Notes under the pieces: model-generated
What the model saw: only the letters and a program-made list of their open reading frames with translations
Told to the model about the DNA's origin: nothing
The model's database searches: none
Part shown: in pieces, positions 50,084 to 59,088 of the stretch
Layout of the letters: each line of letters begins with the position of its first letter
How positions within the stretch are numbered: position 1 is the first letter of the stretch
Program-made: the position numbers and the translations under genes
Origin: an uncultured Lachnospiraceae bacterium
Lineage (GTDB): Bacteria; Bacillota; Clostridia; Lachnospirales; Lachnospiraceae
Assembly: GCA_910585205.1 (NCBI GenBank)
Contig: CAJUCC010000070.1
Coordinates: 1-59,105 of the forward strand
Reading direction: 5' to 3'
Length of the DNA stretch: 59,105 nt

Positions 50084-50440
50084 ATGGCAAGAGTAAAAGG
50101 CGGTTTGAACGCAAAAAAGAAACACAACAGAATTTTAAAGCTTGCAAAAGGCTATAGAGGAGCGCGCTCCAAACAGTACAGAGTGGCAAAACAGTCCGTT
50201 ATGAGAGCACTGGCGACTTCCTATGCGGGCAGAAAAGAGAGAAAGCGTCAGTTTAGACAGCTCTGGATTGCAAGAATCAATGCGGCAGCCAGAATGAACG
50301 GTCTGTCCTACAGCAAGTTTATGCATGGTCTGAAGCTGGCTGAAATTGATATTAACAGAAAGATGCTGGCAGAGATGGCAGTCAACGATGCGGAAGGATT
50401 TGCAAAGCTGGCTGAAATCGCAAAAGGTAAGGTAGCATAA
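50084..50440 (+). CDS. rplT: 50S ribosomal protein L20
   Basis: 118 residues. MARVKGGLNAKKKHNRILK at the start and LSYSKFMHGLKLAEIDINRKML in the C-terminal 23S-binding domain are characteristic. It is required early in large-subunit assembly and, in Firmicutes, represses its own operon through the leader at 49142-49283. GGGAGGGCATAAGAC precedes the ATG. Confidence 0.97.
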   Translation: MARVKGGLNAKKKHNRILKLAKGYRGARSKQYRVAKQSVMRALATSYAGRKERKRQFRQLWIARINAAARMNGLSYSKFMHGLKLAEIDINRKMLAEMAVNDAEGFAKLAEIAKGKVA

Positions 50441-50461
50441 CGGCTGCGAAGCCGGTTACGA

Positions 50462-50488
50462 CCCCTGCGGGATACCGCAGGGGTTTTG
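50462..50488 (+). terminator. Terminator of the infC operon
   Basis: CCCCTGCGG pairs with CCGCAGGGG around GATA, followed by TTTTG. Confidence 0.85.
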
Positions 50489-50528
50489 TGTTCCCGAAAA
50501 CGCAAAAGTGTCCGTAAGGAGAAAAACA

Positions 50529-52106
50529 ATGTATACAGATTATAGAGATAAAGGTCTTTTCCTTCTGAAAAAAGGGCAAAAGGGTATCATACATGCTGTT
50601 TTCAGCCGTTTCGGCCTGATTGTGCTTTTACTTCTCATTCAGATTTTGATTATGGTTGGTATCTTTCGCTGGCTGGGGGAATTTCTGCCGCATATCTGGG
50701 GCGGTGCAGTGCTGTTCATCGTCATTATGCTCCTGTATCTTCTCAACAGCGGCATGGACCCCTCTGCTAAGATTACATGGCTGATCGTCATTATGCTGAT
50801 GCCGGTTTTCGGGGTGCTTTTATTTCTTTATACGCAGAGTGACATTGGCCACAGAGCGCTGAAAGCGCGTATGAATCGCATTATTGCAGAGACAAAAAAT
50901 GATATTCCGCAGTCGGAAGCTGTTTTCCGGCGGTTTGCCGGAGAAAACAAAGGGGCGGCGTCACTGGCGCGCTATATGGCGAGAAGCGGCTGCCATCCGG
51001 TGTATGATAAGACGGCCGTGCGCTATTTCCCGCTTGGCGAGGATATGTTCGGGGAGATGCTGAAGCAGTTGGCGGCAGCGGAGCATTTTATTTTTATGGA
51101 ATATTTTATAGTGGACGAGGGTGAGATGTGGGGCAGGATACTGGAGATTCTTGCACAGAAGGCGGCAGCGGGAGTGGATGTTCGCGTCATGTACGACGGC
51201 TCCTGCGAATTTGCCTTGTTACCCCGCGATTATCCCAAGCGGCTGCGGGCGCTTGGCATCCGCTGTAAGGTATTCGCACCGGTAACACCCTTCGTTTCCA
51301 CCCATTATAATTACCGGGATCACAGGAAGATTCTGGTCATTGACGGGCATACGGCCTTTAACGGCGGAATTAACCTTGCAGACGAATATATCAACCGACA
51401 GCCGCGGTTCGGACACTGGAAGGATACGGCCGTTATGCTGAAAGGCGAAGCAGTAAAAAGCTTTACCCTGATGTTTCTGCAAATGTGGCGGATTGATGAA
51501 AAAGAAGATGAGGCCATGCATTTCCTGTCATATCCGGCATTTCCGCCGGCGGAAGCAGCCGGTTATGTGATTCCCTATGGAGACTGTCCGTTGGACAATG
51601 ATAAGCTTGGTGAACGGGTCTATATGGATATTCTGAATCGTTCTCTGGAATATGTACATGTGATGTCGCCGTATCTGATTTTGGACGGGGAACTGGAAAC
51701 GGCGCTGAAGTTTGCGGCGGAACGTGGCGTGGAAGTGATACTGATACTGCCGGGAATTCCCGATAAGGCGGTTCCGTATGCGCTGGCGAAGACACATTAT
51801 GCGTCGTTATTGGAATCCGGTGTGCGGCTGTACGAATATACACCGGGGTTTGTTCATGCAAAGGTGTTTGTCAGCGATGCACGGGAAGCGGTTGTAGGAA
51901 CGATCAATCTGGACTATCGCAGCCTGTACCACCATTTCGAATGTGCGACCTATCTGTATCAGACAGACTGTATTGCGGAGATCGCGGCAGATTTCCGGAC
52001 AGTCCTGACGAAATGCAGGCGGGTGACAGAGGAGAGCATCCGCAGAGAAAGCTGGCGGGTGAAACTGACCGGGTATCTCGTGAAGGCTGTTGCACCGCTT
52101 TTGTAA
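50529..52106 (+). CDS. cls: Cardiolipin synthase
   Basis: 525 residues from the ATG at 50529 (GTAAGGAGAAAAACA before it). Two N-terminal helices (about 30-80) anchor the protein. Two phospholipase D motifs follow: YRDHRKILVIDG with H-x-K and the later HAKVFVSD with H-x-K, each with the distal Asp and Gly-Gly/Gly-Thr turn (NGGINLADEY and GTINLDYRS). It joins two phosphatidylglycerol molecules. Full family length. Confidence 0.93.
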   Translation: MYTDYRDKGLFLLKKGQKGIIHAVFSRFGLIVLLLLIQILIMVGIFRWLGEFLPHIWGGAVLFIVIMLLYLLNSGMDPSAKITWLIVIMLMPVFGVLLFLYTQSDIGHRALKARMNRIIAETKNDIPQSEAVFRRFAGENKGAASLARYMARSGCHPVYDKTAVRYFPLGEDMFGEMLKQLAAAEHFIFMEYFIVDEGEMWGRILEILAQKAAAGVDVRVMYDGSCEFALLPRDYPKRLRALGIRCKVFAPVTPFVSTHYNYRDHRKILVIDGHTAFNGGINLADEYINRQPRFGHWKDTAVMLKGEAVKSFTLMFLQMWRIDEKEDEAMHFLSYPAFPPAEAAGYVIPYGDCPLDNDKLGERVYMDILNRSLEYVHVMSPYLILDGELETALKFAAERGVEVILILPGIPDKAVPYALAKTHYASLLESGVRLYEYTPGFVHAKVFVSDAREAVVGTINLDYRSLYHHFECATYLYQTDCIAEIAADFRTVLTKCRRVTEESIRRESWRVKLTGYLVKAVAPLL

Positions 52107-52130
52107 ATATCCCGGGTGAAAATAAAAATA

Positions 52131-52166
52131 GAGCCGGCCATATTTTGTCGTATGGCCGGCTCTTTT
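52131..52166. terminator. Bidirectional terminator after cls
   Basis: GAGCCGGCCATA pairs with TATGGCCGGCTC; A run upstream and TTTT downstream, serving also the convergent minus-strand gene. Confidence 0.85.
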
Positions 52167-52194
52167 GCTGTTATTTAATTTTTTACTGTCTTTG

Positions 52195-53823
52195 TTATGG
52201 CGTTGGCGTGGTGCCGCCGCCACCCGGTCCGGGATCAGGATCCGGTGTGGTGCCGCCGCCACCCGGCCCGGGATCGGGATCCGGTGTAGTGCCACCGCCG
52301 CCGGGATTGGAAGACGGCAACGGAATGGTATCGCCGCAACGGGTACAAACCCTTGCGGTATTGTCTTCGTTGTTTTTATAGTTGTGCCCCAATGCGTCGA
52401 TAACGGTTGTTTTGAAATAACCGCACGCACATTCGAATCTGCGGGAGCCGGTGTTGGTACAGGTAGGCTGTCTGGTTATTGTCCCGCCGCTTACCGTCCA
52501 TTTATGCACATGCACATTTTCGAGCTTTGCAATCTTTTCTGTCAATGCGATCTTGTTGCAGCGTGAGCAGTACTGTACCCGTTCGCCGTCTTCCTCCGCC
52601 GTTGCCGGCTTGGTGGTAATCCAGCTTCCGCTGGCCCTGTGGCCGAGCGCCTCCGGTTCTTCCTCCGTATAGGTATCGCCGCATTCACACTTGTAAGTTG
52701 TTTCGCCGGCTGCCTCACATGTCGCGAGTTTTGTCACGGCAGATGTATATTTATGCTTGTGATTGGCGCCCGTGTTACCGCCCGAGCTTCCGCCTGAACT
52801 GCCGCCCGAGCTTCCACCTGAACTGCCGCCCGAGCTTCCGCCTGAGCTTCCACCCGTATTGCCGCCCGAGCTGCTGCCGCCGGGCAGTTTGGAAATGCTT
52901 CTTGTCTGCTGTTCTCCGCAGTCTTTACATGTCCTGGTCCGTACACCGGCTGCCGTTGTGGTAGGGGCGGTGGTTGTCGTCCAGGAACCCCAGTCGTGGT
53001 CGTAGTGAAGCGTTTCGGAAGAGATGACTGCCTTGCAGAGGTTGCATACCGTTTCTATTTTGCCTTCGCTGGCACAGCTTCCCTCTGTTCGTACGGTTCT
53101 TCTGCTCGGATGGTTGGTGGCGGGAATCGTTGTCTTAAACGTACTGCCGCAGATTGTACAGGTATATGTTTTTTCCCCTTTTTCTGTACAGGAAGCCTCT
53201 TCCGTAACTTCGTAGGTATAGGTATGTTTATGATCGTCGGTCTTATCTTTGCTGTTTTTGCTGTTACTGTTATTTTTACTGTTATTGTTATCGGTGGACG
53301 GGAGCATGGGGAGCGTTTCTTCTTCAACGACTCTGCCGCATACACGGCAGGAACGCTGCCGCAGTCCGCTCTGTGCCGTGGTGGCTGCCCGGATTGTCAC
53401 CCAGTCGCCGGGGGTATGATCGAGTACGGGAATGCCGTCCACGTAGGAATCCCCGCAGTAGCAGGTATACTTGACTTCGCCCGGTTCCGTGCAGGTCGAA
53501 GGGCGCAGCACGGTACTGGTATACGTATGCTCATGCCCGTTTTCTTCGGAAAAGACAGAAGAAGCCGTACCGTTATCGGATACCGGTATCGAGGTCGGGT
53601 CGGTAATATCGGACGATTCGGTTTCGCCGCCCGTATCTGCCGGTTGTGTGTCGTTATTCTGTTCTGTTTCTGATTCGGTCTCTGTTTCTATGGCAGCAGC
53701 CGTTTCTTCTTCCGGCGGTTTTACCGTATTATAGTAAACAATGACACCGGTCCCGATCACCGCTATGATACCAAGCGCAATCAGGACGCTTTGAACTCCT
53801 TTTAATAAAGCACCCATATACAT
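52195..53823 (-). CDS. Membrane-anchored surface protein with repeated cysteine ribbons and Gly/Ser linker
   Basis: 542 residues. One helix at 12-30 anchors it with the rest outside. An acidic Thr/Glu stretch (35-95) is followed by nine C-x-C-G or C-x2-C units (CYCG 121, CRVC 159, CTIC 222, CNLC 260, CKDC 299, CECG 379, CSRC 419, CACG 465, CTRC 493), mostly following an ATCTEPG-type turn. Residues 315-354 are a GGSS linker, and the end is a PGGGGTTPDPD repeat. Similar zinc-ribbon-like repeats occur in adhesins and bacterial Ig-like proteins of gut Clostridia. No LPXTG anchor. Function unknown. Two ATG codons (53823, 53817) are possible. Confidence 0.75.
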   Translation of the reverse strand: MYMGALLKGVQSVLIALGIIAVIGTGVIVYYNTVKPPEEETAAAIETETESETEQNNDTQPADTGGETESSDITDPTSIPVSDNGTASSVFSEENGHEHTYTSTVLRPSTCTEPGEVKYTCYCGDSYVDGIPVLDHTPGDWVTIRAATTAQSGLRQRSCRVCGRVVEEETLPMLPSTDNNNSKNNSNSKNSKDKTDDHKHTYTYEVTEEASCTEKGEKTYTCTICGSTFKTTIPATNHPSRRTVRTEGSCASEGKIETVCNLCKAVISSETLHYDHDWGSWTTTTAPTTTAAGVRTRTCKDCGEQQTRSISKLPGGSSSGGNTGGSSGGSSGGSSGGSSGGSSGGSSGGNTGANHKHKYTSAVTKLATCEAAGETTYKCECGDTYTEEEPEALGHRASGSWITTKPATAEEDGERVQYCSRCNKIALTEKIAKLENVHVHKWTVSGGTITRQPTCTNTGSRRFECACGYFKTTVIDALGHNYKNNEDNTARVCTRCGDTIPLPSSNPGGGGTTPDPDPGPGGGGTTPDPDPGPGGGGTTPTP

Positions 53824-53841
53824 TCATCTCCTTATATTACT

Positions 53842-53870
53842 ATTACACAATATTTCGGCAAAAAATGCAA
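53842..53870 (-). promoter_or_regulatory. Promoter of the surface protein gene
   Basis: On the minus strand TTGCAT (53870-53865) and TGTAAT (53847-53842), 17 bases apart. Confidence 0.6.
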
Positions 53871-53900
53871 TGATTTAATTAAAAATTTAGAGAAAAAGAA

Positions 53901-53929
53901 TTGCCTGACAGAAGAAAACACGATAGAAT
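53901..53929 (+). promoter_or_regulatory. Promoter ending 8 bases before the VanZ-like ATG
   Basis: TTGCCT (53901-53906) and TAGAAT (53924-53929), 17 bases apart. The predicted start near 53936 lies 2 bases before the ATG at 53938. Confidence 0.55.
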
Positions 53930-53937
53930 AAAATACT

Positions 53938-54471
53938 ATGAAATATGTCGGGTTGTTTATCAAAAAATTATTGCGTTATCTGTTAAAGCCGCTTTCTTTT
54001 GTGCCGGCGATTCTGGTTATGTATCTGATCTTTTCCTTTTCTTCGCAGGATGGCGTCTCTTCCGCCCGTCTGAGCCTTGCGGTCAGCCGTAAGGTGGTGA
54101 CAGTGGCCGACGAAGTGCTGGAAAAAGACTGGGATGCACAGCAGATTGCCCATTATACCGAGCGGATTCATTATTATGTCAGGAAGACGGCGCATGTGAC
54201 GGAATACTTTGTGCTGGCGGTGACAGTGGCCTTTCCGCTTTATGTCTATGGTGTCCGCGGACTGTGGCTCGTATTTTCTGCGGGGATATTCTGCGTTTCT
54301 TTTGCGGGACTGGACGAGTATCACCAGTCATTTGTAGCGGGGCGCGGGCCGTCCGTACGGGATGTGGCGATTGACAGCATCGGTGTGCTGCCGGGGATTA
54401 TCCTGGTACGGATTGTAGGCTTTATCGGCAGGAAGACGATATTCCGGCCGCTGGCGCTGCGGAAAAAATAA
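53938..54471 (+). CDS. VanZ-like membrane protein, possibly leaderless
   Basis: 177 residues with about four helices. Family motifs are LIFSFSSQDG (residues 29-38), VRKTAHVTEYFVLA (80-93) and LDEYHQSFVAGRGPSVRDVAIDSIG (122-146), the latter typical of VanZ/antibiotic-resistance-like proteins. No Shine-Dalgarno sequence precedes the ATG, and the promoter -10 ends 8 bases before it, so the mRNA may be leaderless. The next gene follows after 22 bases. Function unknown beyond the family link to envelope stress. Confidence 0.85.
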   Translation: MKYVGLFIKKLLRYLLKPLSFVPAILVMYLIFSFSSQDGVSSARLSLAVSRKVVTVADEVLEKDWDAQQIAHYTERIHYYVRKTAHVTEYFVLAVTVAFPLYVYGVRGLWLVFSAGIFCVSFAGLDEYHQSFVAGRGPSVRDVAIDSIGVLPGIILVRIVGFIGRKTIFRPLALRKK

Positions 54472-54493
54472 TTTCAAAACAGGGGAACGGGAC

Positions 54494-55513
54494 ATGCAGA
54501 AGGAAGATATTCGTATCAGACGGGTGATTATACATATATTGGATTCCACGGTGGGACTGCCGGTTCTGTCGGACAGAGAGATCACGTTCGGTTCCGATTT
54601 TGCGGACTTTCTGCGGGATCATATTTTCCGGGTACTGGACGGGGATGACAGCAGGGACTGCACGTTTCATACGGAACAGTCGGAAGTTTACCGTATGCTG
54701 GCGGCATATGCGGAAGATGATTTCGTAATGGTGAGCAGGGAGATTGCGGAGCTGCTCTATGAGATTATGAACGGCAATATTGAGATACCGTCTGCCGATC
54801 TGGCGGTGGTGCGATTCCGTGCAGGCGATGAGGAGTATCTGGCGCTGCTGAAAATGAATTTTAAAGACTCTTATACGCATCGTACCCGGCCTTCCGACGA
54901 CGGTAATCTGAATGAGATTATCCGGTATAAGGCGACACTGCCGGCGCAGTCGCAGCGGCTCCGGGAAGCGGCCGTCATCAATATGCAAACCTTTGCCGTG
55001 CGGCTGGTTGAGAAAAAGTACGAGATTAACGGGGAGAAGACCGATTATTTTTCCTGGCTGTTTCTCAAGTGCAGCAGTCATCTGTCCCACAGGGCCAAGC
55101 TGGAAATTGTTTCCAGAACCGTGGCGAATATTCAGAAGGAAAACTACGAAGAATACGAGCAGTACGAGGAGCATATGCGGGCAAAGAGCATCATTCAGGA
55201 AGAGATCGCCGAGCGGGGCGGCTTTGTGGTGGAAGAGATCGCGGAGAAAATATTTGCAGGAAAGCCCGAGCAGCGGGAAAAGTTTCAGGAGAAGATGGAA
55301 CAATATGATATGGTCAGGGAAGAAGTGCAGCCGAGAAGTGATACGACTGTCAAAAAGTATCAGACACAGCACCTTCTGACGGACACGGGAATCGAACTGA
55401 AAATTCCCATGGACCAGTATAAGGACAGAGGCCGGGTGGAATTTATCACGGAGGCCGACGGGAGTATCTCCGTTGTTCTCAGACGGATAGGGCATATTCA
55501 GGCGAAACTATAA
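54494..55513 (+). CDS. Nucleoid-associated protein, NdpA/YejK family
   Basis: 339 residues. The start DIRIRRVIIHILDSTVGLPV and the end HLLTDTGIELKIPMDQYKD identify the NdpA (PF04245) family, which binds nucleoid DNA in proteobacteria. The central part is helical with YEEYEQYEEHMR. No catalytic motif is present. GGGGAACGGGAC precedes the ATG. It stops 8 bases before the lipase-like gene, so the two are co-transcribed. Confidence 0.85.
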   Translation: MQKEDIRIRRVIIHILDSTVGLPVLSDREITFGSDFADFLRDHIFRVLDGDDSRDCTFHTEQSEVYRMLAAYAEDDFVMVSREIAELLYEIMNGNIEIPSADLAVVRFRAGDEEYLALLKMNFKDSYTHRTRPSDDGNLNEIIRYKATLPAQSQRLREAAVINMQTFAVRLVEKKYEINGEKTDYFSWLFLKCSSHLSHRAKLEIVSRTVANIQKENYEEYEQYEEHMRAKSIIQEEIAERGGFVVEEIAEKIFAGKPEQREKFQEKMEQYDMVREEVQPRSDTTVKKYQTQHLLTDTGIELKIPMDQYKDRGRVEFITEADGSISVVLRRIGHIQAKL

Positions 55514-55521
55514 GGAGCGGT

Positions 55522-56646
55522 ATGGGGAATATTGTAGATTACGTGGCGGAATACGGCGATTATTCATTTCTGGAGCGGCCGTTTTCCGACGCGGACAGTC
55601 TTGTGATCGCGCAGTTTGCTTATCTGAAACTGGAAGGCGCCGTCCCGGGGCCCGGCGAAGCAGGGGCGGATGTTACGATCGGAGAAGTCGCGCACAGGAA
55701 GGAAAGGGAGGCAATTTTTGCGGACGGCCGTTTTGCGGCGGACAACAGCGCGCTGTTTGACGCCATGCGAAAGAGCAGGCGTTTTCAGACAATGAAGATC
55801 AATTATTGTGTAAACCGGATTGACCAGCAGGAACAGTTACAGTTTTTTGCCGTAACCTGTCTTCTGGAGGACGATTCGGTTTATCTTGCGTTTCGGGGTA
55901 CGGACGAAACGCTTGTCGGGTGGAAGGAAGATTTTTATATGGCATGCAAAATCCCGGTGCGGAGCCAGGAACTGAGTGTCTCCTATGTGGAGGCGGTGGC
56001 GGAGCGATGCCGGGGAAGTCTGATTCTGGGCGGGCATTCAAAAGGCGGAAATCTGGCGGTATATGCGGCCATGCATTGCAAAGAGACGGTGAGAGAGCGG
56101 ATCCGCCGGATCTATAATCTGGACGGCCCGGGGTTTCTGCCCCGTCTGCGGAATGCCGGTATATGGCGTACGATCGAAGGACGGGTTCGTAAGATTATAC
56201 CGCATTCCTCTCTGATCGGAATGCTGCTGGAAGACACGGACGACTATACGGTGGTGGAGAGCAATGTGATCGGTGTGCTGCAGCACAATCCCTTTTCCTG
56301 GCTGATAAGAGACGGGAAGTTTGTGGAAGTGAAAGACATTTATAAGAGCAGAAAAGCGGTGGTGGAGATATTGAACCGATGGATTATCTCCGTACCGGAG
56401 GACAAGCGGGCGGATTTTGTCGATCATCTGTTTGGCATAATCGAGGCCTCGGAGGCGGAAACGCTTCTCGACTTTTCCGGCAACTGGAAGACTGCGGCAA
56501 AACGGATGGCGGCGGCGCTGCATGACACGGACCGGGAGACCAGAAGGGAACTGTGGCGGATCGGCGGGGCGCTGCTCGCCGCCGGCAGAGAAGTGGCGGC
56601 GGCGCATATGCGAAACGGACAGAGCGCGGAGCGCAGGGATAAGTAA
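55522..56646 (+). CDS. Mbeg1-like (DUF2974) alpha/beta hydrolase
   Basis: 374 residues. The nucleophile elbow is GGHSKGGNLAVY with Ser173. VYLAFRGTDETLVGWKEDFYM is the family oxyanion region, and NLDGPGF follows the acid strand. No signal peptide or helix anchors it, so it should act in the cytoplasm. The substrate is unknown but a lipid or ester is likely. ATAAGGAGCGGT precedes the ATG. Confidence 0.87.
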   Translation: MGNIVDYVAEYGDYSFLERPFSDADSLVIAQFAYLKLEGAVPGPGEAGADVTIGEVAHRKEREAIFADGRFAADNSALFDAMRKSRRFQTMKINYCVNRIDQQEQLQFFAVTCLLEDDSVYLAFRGTDETLVGWKEDFYMACKIPVRSQELSVSYVEAVAERCRGSLILGGHSKGGNLAVYAAMHCKETVRERIRRIYNLDGPGFLPRLRNAGIWRTIEGRVRKIIPHSSLIGMLLEDTDDYTVVESNVIGVLQHNPFSWLIRDGKFVEVKDIYKSRKAVVEILNRWIISVPEDKRADFVDHLFGIIEASEAETLLDFSGNWKTAAKRMAAALHDTDRETRRELWRIGGALLAAGREVAAAHMRNGQSAERRDK

Positions 56647-56738
56647 CGTTTTTTGCGTCTGCCGGCTGTGGTGAAAGGAATAGAAGGACTGCGCCGGTAA
56701 TAGGATTAAGAGAGAACGGGAATCGGAGAAGTGACTGC

Positions 56739-57785
56739 TTGAGGATTTCACTGCAAAACTGGGAAAACGCCTGCAGGCTGCAGGGAGAGACGCCGGTGGC
56801 GGATCTGCATCTGGATCTGCCGGGAGAGCTGCTGTTTCGCCATAGCCGGGGAGAACTGCACGTGATTGCACGCCGCTATCTTCCCGCCTGGGCGGAAGCG
56901 GGCATCCGGCTGATCGGGGCATCCGTTTTTGTGGAAGACTGTTGTCTGCCGGGGAGCGGCCTGCGAAATGCGCTGCTGCAGATTGCCGCCCTGTGGAGGG
57001 AACTGGGAGAACTGGAAGGAAAGGTGCACCTCATACGAAACCGGAACGATCTGGACCGCGCATATCGGGGGTGTTCCGTAGGGATTCTTCTGTATCTGGA
57101 AGGACTTGATTTTCTGGGAGCGGACGCGGAACTGCTGACACTTTGTTCGGAGCTGGGGGTGGCGGGCGCGTCCCTTACCTGGAGCAGATGCAATCTTCTG
57201 GCCAGCGGGTGCTGCCGGGCTTCGGAACAGAGAGCGGTGCGGGGCGGCCTGACGCGGGAGGGCGTGCGTGTACTGGATAAAATGAAAGAACTGCGGATGT
57301 TTCTGGACATCAGTCATCTGAACGATGAGGGGATTGAGACGGTGCTGACGGAGGCGGATATTCCCATACTGGCGACGCATTCCAATGCCAGGGGCGTATA
57401 TTTTCATTATCGGAATCTGACGGACGGACAGATTGCCCTTCTGGCGGACCGGGGCGGCCTGATCGGGCTCAATGCCTGTGATCTGCTGACGGGTGCCTGC
57501 TGGGGCGGCGGACGGTTGGAGCAGATGCGGCGGCAGGCTCTGTATCTGTGCAGACAGGCCGGAGAAGATCATGTCTGTCTGGGTCTGGATCTGTGCCATC
57601 GGTATGAACTGGCGCGGCGGGAACTGGAAGACGACTATGGGCAGGGCGACGACGGTCTGTCCGGGCATGGGGAACTGCCCCTTTTGACGGCGGCGCTGCT
57701 GGAGGGCGGGATGGAATCCGTGCAGGTCAGGAAACTGCTCGGGGAGAATGCGTTTGCGTTTTTTCGACGGATATTGCCGATGTGA
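56739..57785 (+). CDS. Peptidase M19 / membrane dipeptidase-like protein, UUG start
   Basis: 348 residues. Zinc-ligand landmarks of the M19 family are visible: ADLHLDLPGE (H-x-D near residue 23), LYLEGLDFL (bridging Glu), DISHLNDEG (His) and ATHSNARGV (His). The final loop reads LGLDLCHRYE where family members usually have GSDFDG, so substrate choice may differ. The start is a TTG at 56739 with ATCGGAG upstream; no in-frame ATG lies near. It may cleave dipeptides or be a relative with another substrate. Confidence 0.85.
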   Translation: MRISLQNWENACRLQGETPVADLHLDLPGELLFRHSRGELHVIARRYLPAWAEAGIRLIGASVFVEDCCLPGSGLRNALLQIAALWRELGELEGKVHLIRNRNDLDRAYRGCSVGILLYLEGLDFLGADAELLTLCSELGVAGASLTWSRCNLLASGCCRASEQRAVRGGLTREGVRVLDKMKELRMFLDISHLNDEGIETVLTEADIPILATHSNARGVYFHYRNLTDGQIALLADRGGLIGLNACDLLTGACWGGGRLEQMRRQALYLCRQAGEDHVCLGLDLCHRYELARRELEDDYGQGDDGLSGHGELPLLTAALLEGGMESVQVRKLLGENAFAFFRRILPM

Positions 57786-57915
57786 GAGACAGCCTGCCTG
57801 CGCCTGCCGGGATGCCTGTATGGAAAAACCTTGCCTGTTTTTGGAAAATATGGGATACTGAAAGCGGGTGTCGACGGTTTGCGACAGGGTTTTGCTTAAG
57901 AGAAAGGGGTCAGGG

Positions 57916-58668
57916 ATGAAAGGCAGGCGGATGCGGAAAATTGGGAGCTTAATCGGTATTGCGGTTCTTTCTTTGAACTGCACGGGCACGGTCAGGGCGG
58001 CGGAAATCGGGGCGGATTCGAGAGCGGTTGTGGCATATACCGAAGATTATACGATGGGAAGTGTGTCTGCCCTGTGTAATGGCATAACATTTCAAAACAG
58101 TGTCTATGCCGCGGAGTATGACAGCATTGCAGTGTCGGCGTCCCCGAACAGCGGATACTCGTTTGCCTATTTTACGGACAACGGCGTGATCGTGACCAAG
58201 AGTGCGTATTACACATTCTGCCCGGGAGCATATGACCATACGGTTGTGGCACATTTTGTAAAACGGGACGACAATGACGATGACGATGTGCCGCGGGTAA
58301 ACTGGTCAAACAGCGCCTGCGTGTTTGCGCCCGGTTATAAGATTGATGCGGTCAGCATCACAACCGATCAGGTTGTGCAGGGCCGACAGTGCCGCGAGGC
58401 GTTTGACAGTGTCCGGGGTGAGGACCGGTATATCGGTATGTATAATATTTCCTTTGCACATGCGGGAAAACCGTTGGAAAAGCTGGATTATACGGTACAG
58501 CTTTTGTTTGACATTCCGGCGGAATATCAGAAACCGGGCAGACAGTTCCGAATGCTGCGGGTATACAAAGGCCGGCCGGACGTGCTGGAAAATCTGTATG
58601 AGAGAGGAAACAAAGTACAGTTTGAAACGGACTGCACGGCGGCGTATGCATTGGTGTACCGGGATTGA
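57916..58668 (+). CDS. Secreted protein, unknown function
   Basis: 250 residues from the ATG at 57916 (GAAAGGGGTCAGGG before it). A basic start KGRRMRK, a hydrophobic core IGSLIGIAVLSLN and a likely cleavage after VRAAEIG-type residues (about 30) form a signal peptide. The mature part has an Asp-rich stretch DDNDDDD (about 119-125), a small-strand region SNSACVFAPGY and a late CTAAYALVYRD. No anchor is seen. It resembles no family I can name; the strand-rich character suggests a small extracellular binding domain. Confidence 0.75.
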   Translation: MKGRRMRKIGSLIGIAVLSLNCTGTVRAAEIGADSRAVVAYTEDYTMGSVSALCNGITFQNSVYAAEYDSIAVSASPNSGYSFAYFTDNGVIVTKSAYYTFCPGAYDHTVVAHFVKRDDNDDDDVPRVNWSNSACVFAPGYKIDAVSITTDQVVQGRQCREAFDSVRGEDRYIGMYNISFAHAGKPLEKLDYTVQLLFDIPAEYQKPGRQFRMLRVYKGRPDVLENLYERGNKVQFETDCTAAYALVYRD

Positions 58669-58746
58669 AAACGGGAGGGTTTTGCCCGGCATTTCAGCCG
58701 GTCTGCCATGTTTTGAAAAAAAAGTCGATTTTTTTCAAAAGAGGTA

Positions 58747-58775
58747 TTGACTTCCCGGGGGAAAGGTGATAGTAT
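58747..58775 (+). promoter_or_regulatory. Promoter of the tRNA-Leu pair
   Basis: TTGACT (58747-58752) with TAGTAT (58770-58775) at 17 bases, or TATACT (58773-58778) at 20 bases. Confidence 0.6.
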
Positions 58776-58795
58776 ACTACTTGCGGCACGTAAAT

Positions 58796-58879
58796 GCGGG
58801 AGTGCTGGAATTGGCAGACAGGCAAGACTAAGGATCTTGTGTCCGTATAGACGTGTGGGTTCAAGTCCCATCTCCCGCA
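58796..58879 (+). tRNA. tRNA-Leu (anticodon TAA)
   Basis: Acceptor arms GCGGGAG / CTCCCGC pair; the anticodon stem CAAGA/TCTTG carries loop CTAAGGA (TAA). A long variable arm marks class II. T arm GTGGGTTCAAGTCCCAT. Confidence 0.95.
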
Positions 58880-58884
58880 CGCAT

Positions 58885-58969
58885 GCAGGAATGGCGGAAT
58901 TGGCAGACGCGCACGGTTCAGGTCCGTGTGAGCATTGCGCTCATGAGGGTTCAAGTCCCTTTTCCTGCA
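58885..58969 (+). tRNA. tRNA-Leu (anticodon CAG)
   Basis: Acceptor arms GCAGGAA / TTCCTGC; anticodon stem CACGG/CCGTG with loop TTCAGGT (CAG). Long variable arm GAGCATTGCGCTC and T arm AGGGTTCAAGTCCCT. Five bases after the previous tRNA, so from one transcript. Confidence 0.95.
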
Positions 58970-58979
58970 GTAGTGTCTG

Positions 58980-59014
58980 AGAGCACCGGAAGATCGTTCC
59001 GGTGCTCTTATTTT
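58980..59014 (+). terminator. Terminator of the tRNA-Leu transcript
   Basis: GAGCACCGGAA pairs with TTCCGGTGCTC around GATCG, followed by TTATTTTATT. Confidence 0.85.
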
Positions 59015-59060
59015 ATTGCCCGGAGAATTTGAAAAATTTCCTTTTTCTGCCTAAAAGTTC

Positions 59061-59088
59061 TTGATTTTGTGCCGATATATATTATAAT
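59061..59088 (+). promoter_or_regulatory. Promoter of a gene beyond the window end
   Basis: TTGATT (59061-59066) and TATAAT (59083-59088), 16 bases apart, in an AT-rich stretch; the driven gene lies outside. Confidence 0.55.
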
